DNA of 64,000 bases, taken from NCBI RefSeq assembly GCF_005818865.1, contig NZ_VBRY01000005.1, positions 1 through 64,000 on the forward strand. The letters run 5' to 3'. Made by a program: the position numbers and the translations under genes. The notes under the pieces are model-generated. The model saw only the letters and a program-made list of their open reading frames with translations. It was not told where the DNA came from and did no database searches. Position 1 is the stretch's first letter. Each line of letters starts with the position of its first letter. The DNA is from Mariprofundus erugo. Its GTDB lineage: Bacteria > Pseudomonadota > Zetaproteobacteria > Mariprofundales > Mariprofundaceae. Below, piece after piece: positions 20,118-28,257 of the stretch.

Positions 20118-20911
20118 AAGGGGTCAGATTCGATTGAATTTGGCAATGGTGACGCCTAAGCTTCTGCTCATTTTTTAAGTGAGGTGAAAGCATGGCGCGT
20201 CAACCCAGGTTTATATTACCCGGCCAGCCACAGCATGTGATTCAGCGGGGCAATAACCGCGATGCGATCTTCGCTGCCGATGAGGATTATCAGTTCTATC
20301 TGGAAAAGCTTGCGATGGTCTGCGAGCGGTTTGATTGTCAGTTGCATGCCTATGTGTTGATGCCCAATCATGTTCATCTGTTGATGACTCCGAATACAGG
20401 GAACGGGATCGGAAAAGTGATGCAATCACTGGGCCGCTATTATGTTCAGTATTTCAATCGTCAGTACCAGCGAACCGGTACGCTTTGGGAGGGGCGTTAC
20501 AGGTCCACCGTGCTTGATTCGGAAGCATATCTGATGGCATGCAGTCGTTATATCGAACTAAATCCGGTCCGTGCGGGCATGGTGGAGCATCCCGGCGAGT
20601 ATCCATGGTCAAGCTATGAGTATAATGCCCAGGGGTATGAGAGCGATCTGGTGACTGCGCATGCGCTGTATCTGCAGCTCGGCAATCATCCGCAGGCGCG
20701 TTGCGAGGCTTACAGCCGTTTGTTTGAGGCGGATATGGACTCAGCGCTGCTCGATGAAATTCGTGAGGCGACGAACAAATCATGGGTGCTTGGCTCAGGG
20801 ACGTTCAAGGAGCAGGTTGAAACATTAACGAAAAGGCAGGCATCACCGAAGGCCAGGGGCGGCGATCGCAAATCCAAAGCGTACAGGGATAGCAAAATGA
20901 AAGCTGACCCC
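20118..20911. mobile_element. RAYT element bounded by GGGGTCAG / CTGACCCC
   Basis: Six bases after the psd stop lies GGGGTCAGATTCGATTG, and at 20903 lies CTGACCCCG, its inverse, inside the last codons of the transposase frame. Between them is one transposase gene. Short inverted GGGGTCAG ends are what I would expect for a REP-type Y1 transposase unit. It has inserted between psd and the GST gene. Confidence 0.65.
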
Positions 20912-20929
20912 GTTGAAATACACGAGTGA
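20192..20929 (+). CDS. REP-associated tyrosine transposase (RAYT, IS200-like)
   Basis: This 245-residue protein is a Y1 single-strand transposase of the RAYT/TnpA-REP group. It has RFILPGQPQHVIQRGNNRDAIF at the start, the HUH pair in MPNHVHLLM (His60, His62), the catalytic Tyr in SRYIELNPVRAGMV (Tyr120), and WSSY near 148. RAYTs nick and join DNA at REP hairpins preceded by a conserved tetranucleotide. The C-terminal GGDRKSK tail is basic. The start ATG has AGTGAGGTGAAAG upstream. The stop TGA overlaps the start codon of the GST gene, so the last residues may come from the host sequence. Confidence 0.92.
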   Translation: MARQPRFILPGQPQHVIQRGNNRDAIFAADEDYQFYLEKLAMVCERFDCQLHAYVLMPNHVHLLMTPNTGNGIGKVMQSLGRYYVQYFNRQYQRTGTLWEGRYRSTVLDSEAYLMACSRYIELNPVRAGMVEHPGEYPWSSYEYNAQGYESDLVTAHALYLQLGNHPQARCEAYSRLFEADMDSALLDEIREATNKSWVLGSGTFKEQVETLTKRQASPKARGGDRKSKAYRDSKMKADPVEIHE

Positions 20930-21597
20930 CCTGTCCCGTACTCTACAGCTTCAGACGTTGTCCTTATGCGATCCGGGCCAGGCTGGCTCTGTCGTATGCA
21001 GCTGTTCAGTGCGAATTACGCGAGGTGGTGCTGAAAGCCAAACCGGAAGCACTCATTGGTGTATCACCGAAAGCGACGGTGCCTGTTTTGACCCTCTGTG
21101 GTGGCCGTGTGATTGATGAGAGTCTGGATATTATGCTTTGGGCTCTGGAGCAATCGGATCCGGAGAGCTGGCTTAAGCCGGAGTCAGGAACATGGGATGA
21201 AATGCTCACGCTGATTGCATTGAATGACAGCGAATTCAAGCATCATCTTGATCGATATAAATATCCGGAGCGGTTTGTCCCGGCGCTGGAGCAGCAAAAG
21301 AGACCGCCGGAGGAATTACGGGCCGGGCATCTGAAGCAGGCAATGGTGTTTCTAGCCCGACTTGATCAACAGCTACAGGATTCCATCTATCTGTTCGGTG
21401 ATGATATCTCTTTGGCGGATGCCGCACTGTTTCCCTTCGTTCGCCAGTTTGCTGCGGTGGATACAGGCTACTTCGGGCATTTACCATTGCGCCATCTGCA
21501 GCGATGGCACAGCCAATGGATGCAGGATCCTCTGTTCATAAATGTCATGACAAAGTTTCAGCCATGGCAGCCGGGGAATACAGCCGTTTTTCTGTGA
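20926..21597 (+). CDS. glutathione S-transferase family protein
   Basis: This 223-residue protein has a thioredoxin-like N-terminal GST domain beginning VLYSFRRCPYAIRARLAL, with the CPY active site of glutaredoxin-like GSTs. VSPKATVPVL and the cis-Pro/ESL block (IDESLDIMLWAL) form the glutathione site. A helical C-terminal domain has the N-capping motif SLADAALFPFVRQ. The product is probably a cytoplasmic thiol transferase, peroxidase or conjugating enzyme; substrate unknown. The GTG start at 20926 matches the usual N-terminus of this family exactly. The gene overlaps the end of the RAYT frame by four bases, so insertion happened just at its start. Confidence 0.87.
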   Translation: MTCPVLYSFRRCPYAIRARLALSYAAVQCELREVVLKAKPEALIGVSPKATVPVLTLCGGRVIDESLDIMLWALEQSDPESWLKPESGTWDEMLTLIALNDSEFKHHLDRYKYPERFVPALEQQKRPPEELRAGHLKQAMVFLARLDQQLQDSIYLFGDDISLADAALFPFVRQFAAVDTGYFGHLPLRHLQRWHSQWMQDPLFINVMTKFQPWQPGNTAVFL

Positions 21598-21625
21598 GAT
21601 AAAGCCGGGCGCCGGGCGAGCTCTT

Positions 21626-22129
21626 TTACCTCGGCATGGGCACTCTGTCCGAATCCCTGCCGCTGGAAGAGGTTTTATGCCAATCACCTGCTTCTGTCAG
21701 ATCGCGAGGCTGGTGATAGGTGACGACATTGTCATGGTGATTGAGAAACCCCCATCCTTTTGTCCGTTTCCCATGGATGAACAGGGTCCATGTTTCGGGT
21801 TCTGCATCGGCAATGCGGTGAAATCGGTGGCCGGGTATCCAGTTGAACCAGCGGACGTGGCGCATTTTGGCTGTCCATCCGGCCTGGTCGAGCAGGTTGA
21901 TGTGACGAACCCACTCTTCGCGGTAGGAGCCGGAAAGCACGATCGACATGGCAATCCGCCAGGGATGATCATGCACTTCCCTGTCGCCATCAGCTGCAAT
22001 GAATCGATGTAAAAAAGCTGTAAAGCCAAACAGGGAGCCAACGTAATATCGCTCCAGATAAGGTTGTCCCTCCACTTTGATCAGCCGGCAGGGAAGATGC
22101 CCCGATAACGCGAATAGCATTTTTTTCAT
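21626..22129 (-). CDS. cupin-like conserved hypothetical protein
   Basis: I recognise only a fold-level pattern in this 167-residue protein. HRFIAADGDREVHDHPWRIAMSIVLSGSYREEW (residues about 41-73) has the His-x-His and downstream acidic spacing of a cupin metal site. PGHRFHRIADAEPETWTLFIHG supplies the second motif. Such proteins are single-domain jelly rolls, sometimes dioxygenases or isomerases, sometimes non-enzymatic. The start ATG has GGAGGGA upstream. It converges with the GST gene, leaving only about 28 bases between stops. The last 15 residues are Ser/Arg rich and unstructured. Confidence 0.7.
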   Translation of the reverse strand: MKKMLFALSGHLPCRLIKVEGQPYLERYYVGSLFGFTAFLHRFIAADGDREVHDHPWRIAMSIVLSGSYREEWVRHINLLDQAGWTAKMRHVRWFNWIPGHRFHRIADAEPETWTLFIHGKRTKGWGFLNHHDNVVTYHQPRDLTEAGDWHKTSSSGRDSDRVPMPR

Positions 22130-22212
22130 GCTGAAATCCCTCCATGATGCCGCAGACTATAAAAATTGGTGGTGCAGGTCTGTCATCACAGGGGATCTGT
22201 TGGCATATCTAT

Positions 22213-22460
22213 GGAGATGCTGATTGATTGCCCTCCTGGCAAACATCAGTTCGCAAAGACAAAAGCGTGACAAAGAGGCAGGAAGCCGACTGGACGGCCA
22301 ACGGTCGCCCGCAGGGCGAGGGCATGATACCCGGGGCATTTTATCTTTGCTTACAAATCAGTCACTTACGCGCCTGATTGGGTTCACTGCATCCTGCCGC
22401 TCACCTGGCGGCCATCCATGGCTCGCTCGGAAGTGCCGACACATCATCGCTTCCCTATAC
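22213..22460 (+). repeat. dispersed structured repeat, copy 2
   Basis: It begins GAGATGCTGATTGATTGCC and follows the same block order as copy 1: CCTCCTGGCAAACATCAG, GACAAAGAGGCAGGAAGCCG, GGCCAACGGTCGCCCGCAG, CTTACAAATCAG, CTGCATCCTGCCGCTCACC, then GGCTCGCTCGGAAGTGCC...CGCTTCCC. The AATCCGGC hairpin of copy 1 is missing. It lies between two minus-strand genes. Confidence 0.87.
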
Positions 22461-22506
22461 AGGCAAGTGCATTCGTTATCCCGTTTTGCCTGTCGTCTGA
22501 GGGGTT

Positions 22507-22538
22507 ATCAGCAAGGCGGTAATCGCCGCCTTGCTGAT
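22507..22538. terminator. strong hairpin after the 22547-23038 gene (no T run)
   Basis: ATCAGCAAGGCGG and CCGCCTTGCTGAT form a perfect 13-bp stem with loop TAATCG, starting 9 bases beyond the stop of the minus-strand gene. Position suggests a terminator or a transcript-stabilising hairpin, although no T run follows on either strand. Confidence 0.65.
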
Positions 22539-22546
22539 ACATCGGA

Positions 22547-23038
22547 TCAGTACATCGCGATGCTGGATGGCGGACGATGATAGTCGAACGTACCGTTGAT
22601 CGGCTGTTGTTGATCCGGCAGGGAAACCGAGAACTTGATGTGATACATATCGGGGTCGGCCAGATGAAAGTAATTACCGTAGCTGACCAGTTTGTCGATA
22701 TGGATCGGCTTCAGCGCTTTTTCGGAGAAGTCGAGGCCCCCCAGGGCTTCCACCCTGGCTTTAACGTTTGCATTGACGATGCGTTTGCCCGTTTTTGCAT
22801 CGAACATGGCAAACAGCACATAATAGCGCTGATTCTCCTTGTATACCCTGGTGGGAAGATTTAACTCATCGGCTTCATTTCGCGCCATTTGAATCGGTAA
22901 AATACCGAAATAGATCGATACGCCATCAATGATCTGGTGACGTCCGGCCTGGTCGGACGTGGCCATCACCGGCGCAGGCATCAGTAAAGCGATGCTTATT
23001 CCGGCAAGCATCCATAGCGGGACTGATTTTTTTAACAT
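22547..23038 (-). CDS. hypothetical exported protein
   Basis: I do not recognise this 163-residue protein. The ATG at 23038 follows a strong GGAGGTTCG site and opens a signal peptide (LKKSVPLWMLAGISIALLMPAPVMATS), with cleavage after MAT or ATS. The mature part, about 135 residues, has SIYFGILPIQMARNEADELNLP, a beta-rich stretch YYVLFAMFDAKTGKRIVNANVKARVEAL, and ends YHIKFSVSLPDQQQPINGTFDYH. The repeated aromatic and beta pattern suggests an immunoglobulin-like periplasmic domain that may bind a ligand or metal. The longer frame to 23113 starts in unlikely sequence. Confidence 0.7.
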   Translation of the reverse strand: MLKKSVPLWMLAGISIALLMPAPVMATSDQAGRHQIIDGVSIYFGILPIQMARNEADELNLPTRVYKENQRYYVLFAMFDAKTGKRIVNANVKARVEALGGLDFSEKALKPIHIDKLVSYGNYFHLADPDMYHIKFSVSLPDQQQPINGTFDYHRPPSSIAMY

Positions 23039-23245
23039 ACGAACCTCCTTGTCGAAGAATGCGGATGCACTCAGGGCTGCAAGAGGTCGGTTCCAAAAAG
23101 CCGGCCAGAGCATTCTCCGGCGGTGAGTACAGGGTAAGCCTGCACTGGCAGTGACCAGTATAGTACAAGTCAGACTAAAATAGTAGGTTATTACAGGTCT
23201 GATAAAGGAGGGGGGTCAGAACGCCTCAGGGGAAAGAGACTCTGC

Positions 23246-24307
23246 TTATGATCCGGGGGCTGGTTCATCTGTGCCTTCCTTCATCCACCATGGCATATCG
23301 AACAAGCGCAAGCGTTTAATAATCTTCTGTTCCTCGGCAAAGACCTGGCGATAGAGCGCCTGTCGCTGGGAGCTATCGGATTTTAGCTCGATACCAGCCC
23401 TGAACCAGGCGCCGGTAACAGACTCCCAGCAGACCAGCCCGGCCAGATCATCAAAATGAACATTGCCGGTTATTCCGAAACTGCATAAAACAGCGCTATC
23501 CGTAACCAGTTTGCTGCCGCGTATTCGAATTCCGATGCCACCGCAGGAGATATCGATAATTTCAGCCTGTAATTGATGGATTTCGGTCTTTAGTACGACC
23601 TTGAGCGGTGTATCGAGGCGGACACGTAAATCGCGTCGGCGTTCACGTTCGGCCCGTTCAATGGCACCGATTCTGGCTCCGACGCGCCCCTGTTCGAAGC
23701 GCTGGGCACGTACATGAAAGTTATACATGCGATCAGGGGTTGAGATCAGGGCGCTGTTCATGCGAGGTGAGACACAAAAGACTCTGGCAAGGTTGTCGTT
23801 TGCCTCCATCCAAAGGATACCATCACTGTATTCGATAAATCGGGCACGGGTGGAAACCGGCATTTCCTCGAAGTAGTTATGCAGATAAACCCGGCCGCTC
23901 TGCAGCCATTCATGATGGCAGTCCTCCAGCTCTTCATCGCGCGACTCCACGTCCATGCTTTCCCGCCAGTTTCGATCTGCTGCCGTGATGATGGCTTCCT
24001 GCAAACTGTTGAAATGCTCGATCGAGCGGGAAAAACGCTCGACCTGACGTGCATCGGATTCCTCACTACCGTGTGTCGCTATCAGTTGCTGAACGCTGAT
24101 CCACTCGCAGCGGAGCAAGGCTGCCACCAGCTGTCCAACACCAATATTGGATGCCAGCAGTGATGTTACCAACTGGTCTATGCTGCAACTGATCTGTCGC
24201 CCGATGATCACATCAGCTACCTGCTGGAGGATACTTGGCTCAATGCCCGGCAATTCTTTGGCAAGCAGCGCCGGCAGCTTTTTTTGCATGAGGTTTGCCG
24301 AATTCAT
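23246..24307 (-). CDS. PilZ-domain (c-di-GMP-binding) protein
   Basis: In this 353-residue protein the C-terminal third (about 215-325) is a PilZ domain. It has RRRDLR, satisfying the RxxxR motif, and DISCGGIG for the DxSxxG motif, so c-di-GMP binding is predicted. The N-terminal 200 residues are helical, with VIGRQISCSIDQLVTSLL and a Trp/Cys-containing middle, and match no domain I know. They may be the effector or partner-binding half. The start ATG has AAGGAG upstream. A GGDEF/EAL protein (35.5-37.4 kb) is a possible source or sink of the ligand. The target is unknown. Confidence 0.82.
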   Translation of the reverse strand: MNSANLMQKKLPALLAKELPGIEPSILQQVADVIIGRQISCSIDQLVTSLLASNIGVGQLVAALLRCEWISVQQLIATHGSEESDARQVERFSRSIEHFNSLQEAIITAADRNWRESMDVESRDEELEDCHHEWLQSGRVYLHNYFEEMPVSTRARFIEYSDGILWMEANDNLARVFCVSPRMNSALISTPDRMYNFHVRAQRFEQGRVGARIGAIERAERERRRDLRVRLDTPLKVVLKTEIHQLQAEIIDISCGGIGIRIRGSKLVTDSAVLCSFGITGNVHFDDLAGLVCWESVTGAWFRAGIELKSDSSQRQALYRQVFAEEQKIIKRLRLFDMPWWMKEGTDEPAPGS

Positions 24308-24727
24308 CGAGTACTCCTTACTGTTTTCATGTCATAAGCAGCAATGGTGCCATCGGATGCATGCGGTCCTTTGTATGAACCGGATGCGCAGCAACGGCGG
24401 CGGCAGGAGAGAGGCATATATGATTCTCAGCACTTTCAGAAACTATTGCGGTTGATCGCTAAGTAAAGGGAAAACATTGATGTTTTCTTTGCGATTTGAT
24501 GTTGGTCCGGGTGTAAACATGGTCATTTTCTGGTACGCCTGTGCCATAGAAATAAATCATAGATGACAGGCACGTCTGCCATGGCTATGGCTTGCGATTG
24601 AAGCGTAAGCCATAGCCATGCGAGGGGACATCTGCTGCCTTGCTGTTAGTTTTATTATCGCGGTTGGCTCACCGATTTTTTGATGTTAGTGGCATGGTAA
24701 GTGCTTGTGTTTATGGGGATTGATTTC
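24308..24727. other. intergenic region with a 17-bp hairpin
   Basis: About 420 bases between the divergent PilZ and hybrid-kinase genes hold no gene I can support. At 24577-24623 lies a long inverted repeat (see the separate entry). The rest contains the AT-rich stretch expected for promoters of both genes, without a clear consensus. Confidence 0.6.
24577..24623. repeat. long inverted repeat upstream of hybrid kinase
   Basis: CATGGCTATGGCTT (24580-24593) pairs perfectly with AAGCCATAGCCATG (24607-24620). The inner GCG/CGT extends the stem to 17 pairs around the loop ATTGAAG. No T run follows. It may be an RNA hairpin, an operator or a relic of a mobile element. Confidence 0.8.
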
Positions 24728-26809
24728 ATGACAAGGATACAGCCAATGACACAAGATGCGAAGAAACGGATTCTGATCGTCGATGATATTGAGGCAAATC
24801 TCTTTCTTTTGCGCTTTATGCTGGAAAAGGCGGGGTACCAGGTATGCCAGGCGACGAATGGCGTGGAGGCATTAAAGTGTCTGGAGCTCTCTGCGTTCGA
24901 CCTGATTATTTCAGATATTCTGATGCCTGAGATGGATGGGTATCAGCTTTGCCACGAATGCAAGCGTCATCCTGTTTGGAAACATATTCCGTTTATTGTT
25001 TATACCGCTACCTATACTGCCAAAGAGGATGAGCGGTTTTCTCTCGCACTGGGTGCTGTTCGCTTTTTGCTCAAGCCTGCGACACCAAAGGTTTTGTTGA
25101 ATGAGGTGAAATCCGTGCTGGCTGAGTGGCATGAGGGGGCACGGCAGGTTGCTGTCTGTGAGATTGATGACAATGCCGAGTATCTCAAGCTCTATAACGA
25201 GCGACTGATTCACAAACTGGAAGACAAGTTGATTGAGCTGGAGGGAAAGAACAGGTTGCTCAGCGAAGAGCTGGAACTGCGTAAAAAGGCGGAGTCCAAG
25301 GCCATGCTGCTGCTGCAGGCGGTTGAACATGCGGGAGAGTCGGTCATGATTTCTGATCGCAGGGGGGTGATCGAATACGTGAATCCTGCATTTACTGCAT
25401 TGACCGGATTCGCGAGTGAAGATGTTGTCGGGCAGATGGCCCGCCATCTGGATCCGGAAAGTCGCCATGGCGGATTCAACAAAGAGATCCTGGATACCAT
25501 CATGCATGGTGAGAGTTGGTATGGCAGGATTAACCAGATGAAGAGAGATGGCAGCTTTTATCCTGCCATGATGACGGTTTCTCCGGTTCTGGATCAATCG
25601 GGTATTGTAGATGCCTACCCTCATATCGTTTCCATCCATTCTGATCTGAGCAAACTGGTGGATATGGAAAACCGCTTTTATCAGGCGCAGAAAATGGATG
25701 CGCTCGGTACACTGGTTGGTGGTATTGCCCATGATTTTAACAACATGCTGGCAGGTATGACCTGCAACCTCTATATGGCCAGGCAGAAGGTAAAAGGCCT
25801 GCCCGATGTGGAAAAGAAAATTGCCGATGTCGAGAAAATCTCATTTCGTGCCGCCGACATGATTCGTCAGATGCTCTCTTTTGCCCGCAAGGGCGATGTC
25901 GCGATGAAGCCGTTGCTGTTCTCCTCGCTTGTGAAGGAGACCTTACGCTTTCTTGGTCCGATATTGCCGGATAATATCGATTTCCGCCAACATCCGTGCA
26001 AGGAGATGCTTCGTGTGGTTGGTGATGCCACTCAGATTCATCAGGTGTTGATGAACCTGATCAACAATGCACGTGATGCGGTCGATGGCGTAAATGCCCC
26101 GCGCATCACTGTCAGCATGGAGTCATTTACCGCTGACGATAGCTGGATGGCAGCACATCCATATTTCAGATGTGGTACCTATGCGCATGTCAGCGTGGCG
26201 GATAACGGCTGTGGTATTAAGGAAGATCAGATGCAGCATCTGTTCGAGCCATTTTTTACGACCAAGCAGTCGGGTAAGGGCACGGGGCTCGGCCTGGCCA
26301 TGGTGTACGGTGCAATAAAAATGCATCGAGGGTTTGTCGAAGCCGAAAATAATGCAGAAGGCGGTGCGACCTTCCACATTTATGTGCCACTGGTACAGGC
26401 TGCGGATGAGGTTTCTGCCGGGCCAGTCTTCGCAGAGCCGGTGATGACCGGGCAGGGGGAAAAGATTCTGCTGGTGGATAACCAGCGGGACATTGTTGAG
26501 CCCGTCAGGGAGTTGCTGGAAATGATCGGTTACACCGTACAGGTGGCTATCGATGGCAGGGAGGCCATTGAGCTGTTCTCCGGGCAGCCATCATCTATCG
26601 ACCTGGTTATCATGGACCTGGTGATGCCATCGGTGGGAGGGGTAGAAGCCGCACAAGCCATGCGCATGGTTGATCCGGATGCGAAAATCATTTTCTTTAC
26701 GGGCTATGATGCTGAAGTGCGCCATGATGTGGAAGGCGAGATTGTCCTGGCTAAGCCGTTTACGATAGAAGCACTCAGTCGCCTGATTCGCAGCGAGCTT
26801 GATCACTGA
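24728..26809 (+). CDS. hybrid sensor histidine kinase (REC-PAS-HisKA-HATPase-REC)
   Basis: This is a 693-residue cytoplasmic kinase with no transmembrane segment. The N-terminal receiver (about 10-125) has VDDIEANLFLLRFMLEKAGY and the acceptor Asp in ISDILMPEMDGY. A coiled coil (about 150-190) and a PAS domain (about 195-310) follow. The HisKA has the phospho-His in [13 protein letters not shown] (about residue 337), and the HATPase has [16 protein letters not shown] and [13 protein letters not shown]. The C-terminal receiver (about 575-690) has VMDLVMPSVGG, but its acidic pair reads VDN, not VDD, so metal binding may be altered. I chose the ATG at 24728 after GGGGATTG over the upstream 24701. 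Confidence 0.92.
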   Translation: MTRIQPMTQDAKKRILIVDDIEANLFLLRFMLEKAGYQVCQATNGVEALKCLELSAFDLIISDILMPEMDGYQLCHECKRHPVWKHIPFIVYTATYTAKEDERFSLALGAVRFLLKPATPKVLLNEVKSVLAEWHEGARQVAVCEIDDNAEYLKLYNERLIHKLEDKLIELEGKNRLLSEELELRKKAESKAMLLLQAVEHAGESVMISDRRGVIEYVNPAFTALTGFASEDVVGQMARHLDPESRHGGFNKEILDTIMHGESWYGRINQMKRDGSFYPAMMTVSPVLDQSGIVDAYPHIVSIHSDLSKLVDMENRFYQAQKMDALGTLVGGIAHDFNNMLAGMTCNLYMARQKVKGLPDVEKKIADVEKISFRAADMIRQMLSFARKGDVAMKPLLFSSLVKETLRFLGPILPDNIDFRQHPCKEMLRVVGDATQIHQVLMNLINNARDAVDGVNAPRITVSMESFTADDSWMAAHPYFRCGTYAHVSVADNGCGIKEDQMQHLFEPFFTTKQSGKGTGLGLAMVYGAIKMHRGFVEAENNAEGGATFHIYVPLVQAADEVSAGPVFAEPVMTGQGEKILLVDNQRDIVEPVRELLEMIGYTVQVAIDGREAIELFSGQPSSIDLVIMDLVMPSVGGVEAAQAMRMVDPDAKIIFFTGYDAEVRHDVEGEIVLAKPFTIEALSRLIRSELDH

Positions 26810-26860
26810 GCAGCTCTGATTGATTCAGTGCTTCTGTGCAGGCCATCAACGGACACCACA

Positions 26861-26943
26861 ACTCCGGCAGGAAAGCCCGGATGGGACGCTTTTGCCATGC
26901 CGGCTGCTGATGTCTGCCAGGGGAACAATCAATCAGCATCTCG
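26861..26943 (-). repeat. diverged short copy of the dispersed repeat
   Basis: It reads CTCCGGCAGGAAAGCCCGGATGGGACGCTTTTGCC, then about 50 bases to AACAATCAATCAGCATCTC. Both ends match the reverse-orientation copies at 34908 and 49228, but the centre is deleted and the sequence is diverged. Confidence 0.6.
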
Positions 26944-27534
26944 ATAATCACATTCCTGGGAGCCTGTCGTACTTAAGCAATCCGTAGCGAGCAGGAGCAA
27001 GCCGTTGAAGCCATGGCATGACTTCAAATGGCGCGATAGCAATGTCTGCAAGAAAAAATGTTCCGGGATTGATGAGCATAGTGGTGACTATGCGACAAAA
27101 GCCTGGGGCATTTTGGGCCGCTATCCCTGCCGCGCAGTAGATTTGAGTTAAGTCCGACAGACTCCTGGTTATCTGACAGACAGGGTTCTTTGCCGTCACT
27201 GTTACAAATGGCGGCAAGGGTGACCGGCTCTCTGAAATGCCAGGGCTGAAGCCCTTATCAACTGATGACAGGCGGGGGAACTGCCTGTGCCTGAGCTCAT
27301 ATCGACACATGACGCCCACCTGCCGTAAGAGGGGGAGAGCCCTGCGGGCATTATGTTTTCCGGTTGAAGGGGGGAAGTTATTGCAAAGAGAACCGGTAAT
27401 TATTGCCCGTTCTTAAGTGTTCGTTTGCAGGTGAAATTATTAACTATTTAATATTAAACGATTTTGTTTCTTCTTTCGTTTGGCTGACTGCTTGCATTTA
27501 TCCTCTTCAAGGATGTGAATTAAAAGGAGTTGAT
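26944..27534. other. intergenic stretch without supported gene
   Basis: About 590 bases lie between the short repeat copy and the cNMP-binding gene. A 123-codon open frame on the minus strand has no ribosome site and an unlikely composition. The AT-rich segment TTATTAACTATTTAATATTAAACG near 27436 is a plausible promoter region. I see no riboswitch I can name. Confidence 0.6.
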
Positions 27535-28209
27535 ATGCAACAGAGTGGAAACGCGAAAGGTGTTGACGGGCTGCAGCAGTGCGCCAATGCGGTGCAGTCG
27601 GCTTCGATGAATCATCACAAGGAGCGGATTGACGAGATCATTGAAATGACAGGGGCTATACCGTTATTTGACCGGATCGATAATACGCAGGTTGCAATGA
27701 TAGCTGAGGAGATGAAAGTCGTTCGCCTGGCGGCCGGCAAACGGTTGTTTTCCGAGGGCGATGAAAGCGGTTACATGTGTTTTGTTGTGTCCGGCAAGCT
27801 GGAGGCATTCAAACAAACACGAAGCGGAAAATCTGTCTCCGTTTTGACGTTGAGTCGTGGTCGTACCATTGGCGAGATGTCCCTGCTCGACCATTTCCCG
27901 CGTTCCGCCACCGTTGTAACCTGCAGTGAATGCACGTTGCTGGTGATGACGCGCGAGCGCTTCGAATATATTCTGGAAAGACGTCCGCGTGTCGGTACAG
28001 CCCTGATGCTGGCGATTTCGCGTTCGCTGAGCCTGAATATGCGGCGGACTATGGGGCAGCTGGCTGATCTTCAGGATTCCGCCAGAGCGGTTACCGCTGC
28101 CACAGTCATCAAAGCCGAGCAACCCAGGGCGAAACAGCCTGGCTTTATCGATCAGATCATGAACAGGAAACAATCCGGTCTGCCGCCGTTTATCAGACAG
28201 TTCGGTTGA
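27535..28209 (+). CDS. cyclic-nucleotide-binding domain protein (no DNA-binding domain)
   Basis: This 224-residue protein has a CRP-type cNMP-binding domain at about 43-160. Its glycines and the phosphate-binding cassette read RGRTIGEMSLLDHFPRSATVVTCSE, with the Glu-x-Ser...Pro-Arg-Ser-Ala order used to bind cyclic nucleotide phosphate. No helix-turn-helix follows; the C-terminus (QPGFIDQIMNRKQSGLPPFIRQFG) is short and conserved-looking, so this is not a transcription factor. The ATG at 27535 has a perfect AAAGGAGTTGAT upstream, which overrules the longer frame from 27403. It probably senses cAMP or cGMP and acts on a partner. Confidence 0.86.
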   Translation: MQQSGNAKGVDGLQQCANAVQSASMNHHKERIDEIIEMTGAIPLFDRIDNTQVAMIAEEMKVVRLAAGKRLFSEGDESGYMCFVVSGKLEAFKQTRSGKSVSVLTLSRGRTIGEMSLLDHFPRSATVVTCSECTLLVMTRERFEYILERRPRVGTALMLAISRSLSLNMRRTMGQLADLQDSARAVTAATVIKAEQPRAKQPGFIDQIMNRKQSGLPPFIRQFG

Positions 28210-28225
28210 CAGAGGCAGGATATGG

Positions 28226-28255
28226 GCAGGGCGGATATCATGATATCCGCCCTGC
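28226..28255. terminator. 30-bp perfect palindrome between convergent genes
   Basis: The arm GCAGGGCGGATATCA is followed directly by its exact complement TGATATCCGCCCTGC, with no spacer. It sits 16 bases after the cNMP protein stop and just before the end of the monooxygenase gene. It probably serves as a bidirectional terminator, although T runs are lacking on both sides. Confidence 0.7.
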
Positions 28256-28257
28256 GA

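Noticed and set aside
26861-26910. c-di-GMP (GEMM) riboswitch suggested by GGGACGC
   Set aside because: The GGGCAAACC block and the tetraloop-receptor elements are missing, and the bases align better with the dispersed repeat.
26948-27319. 123-residue minus-strand frame
   Set aside because: No ribosome site, Cys/Pro/Arg-rich composition and no similarity to anything I know; sits in a gap with repeat remnants.
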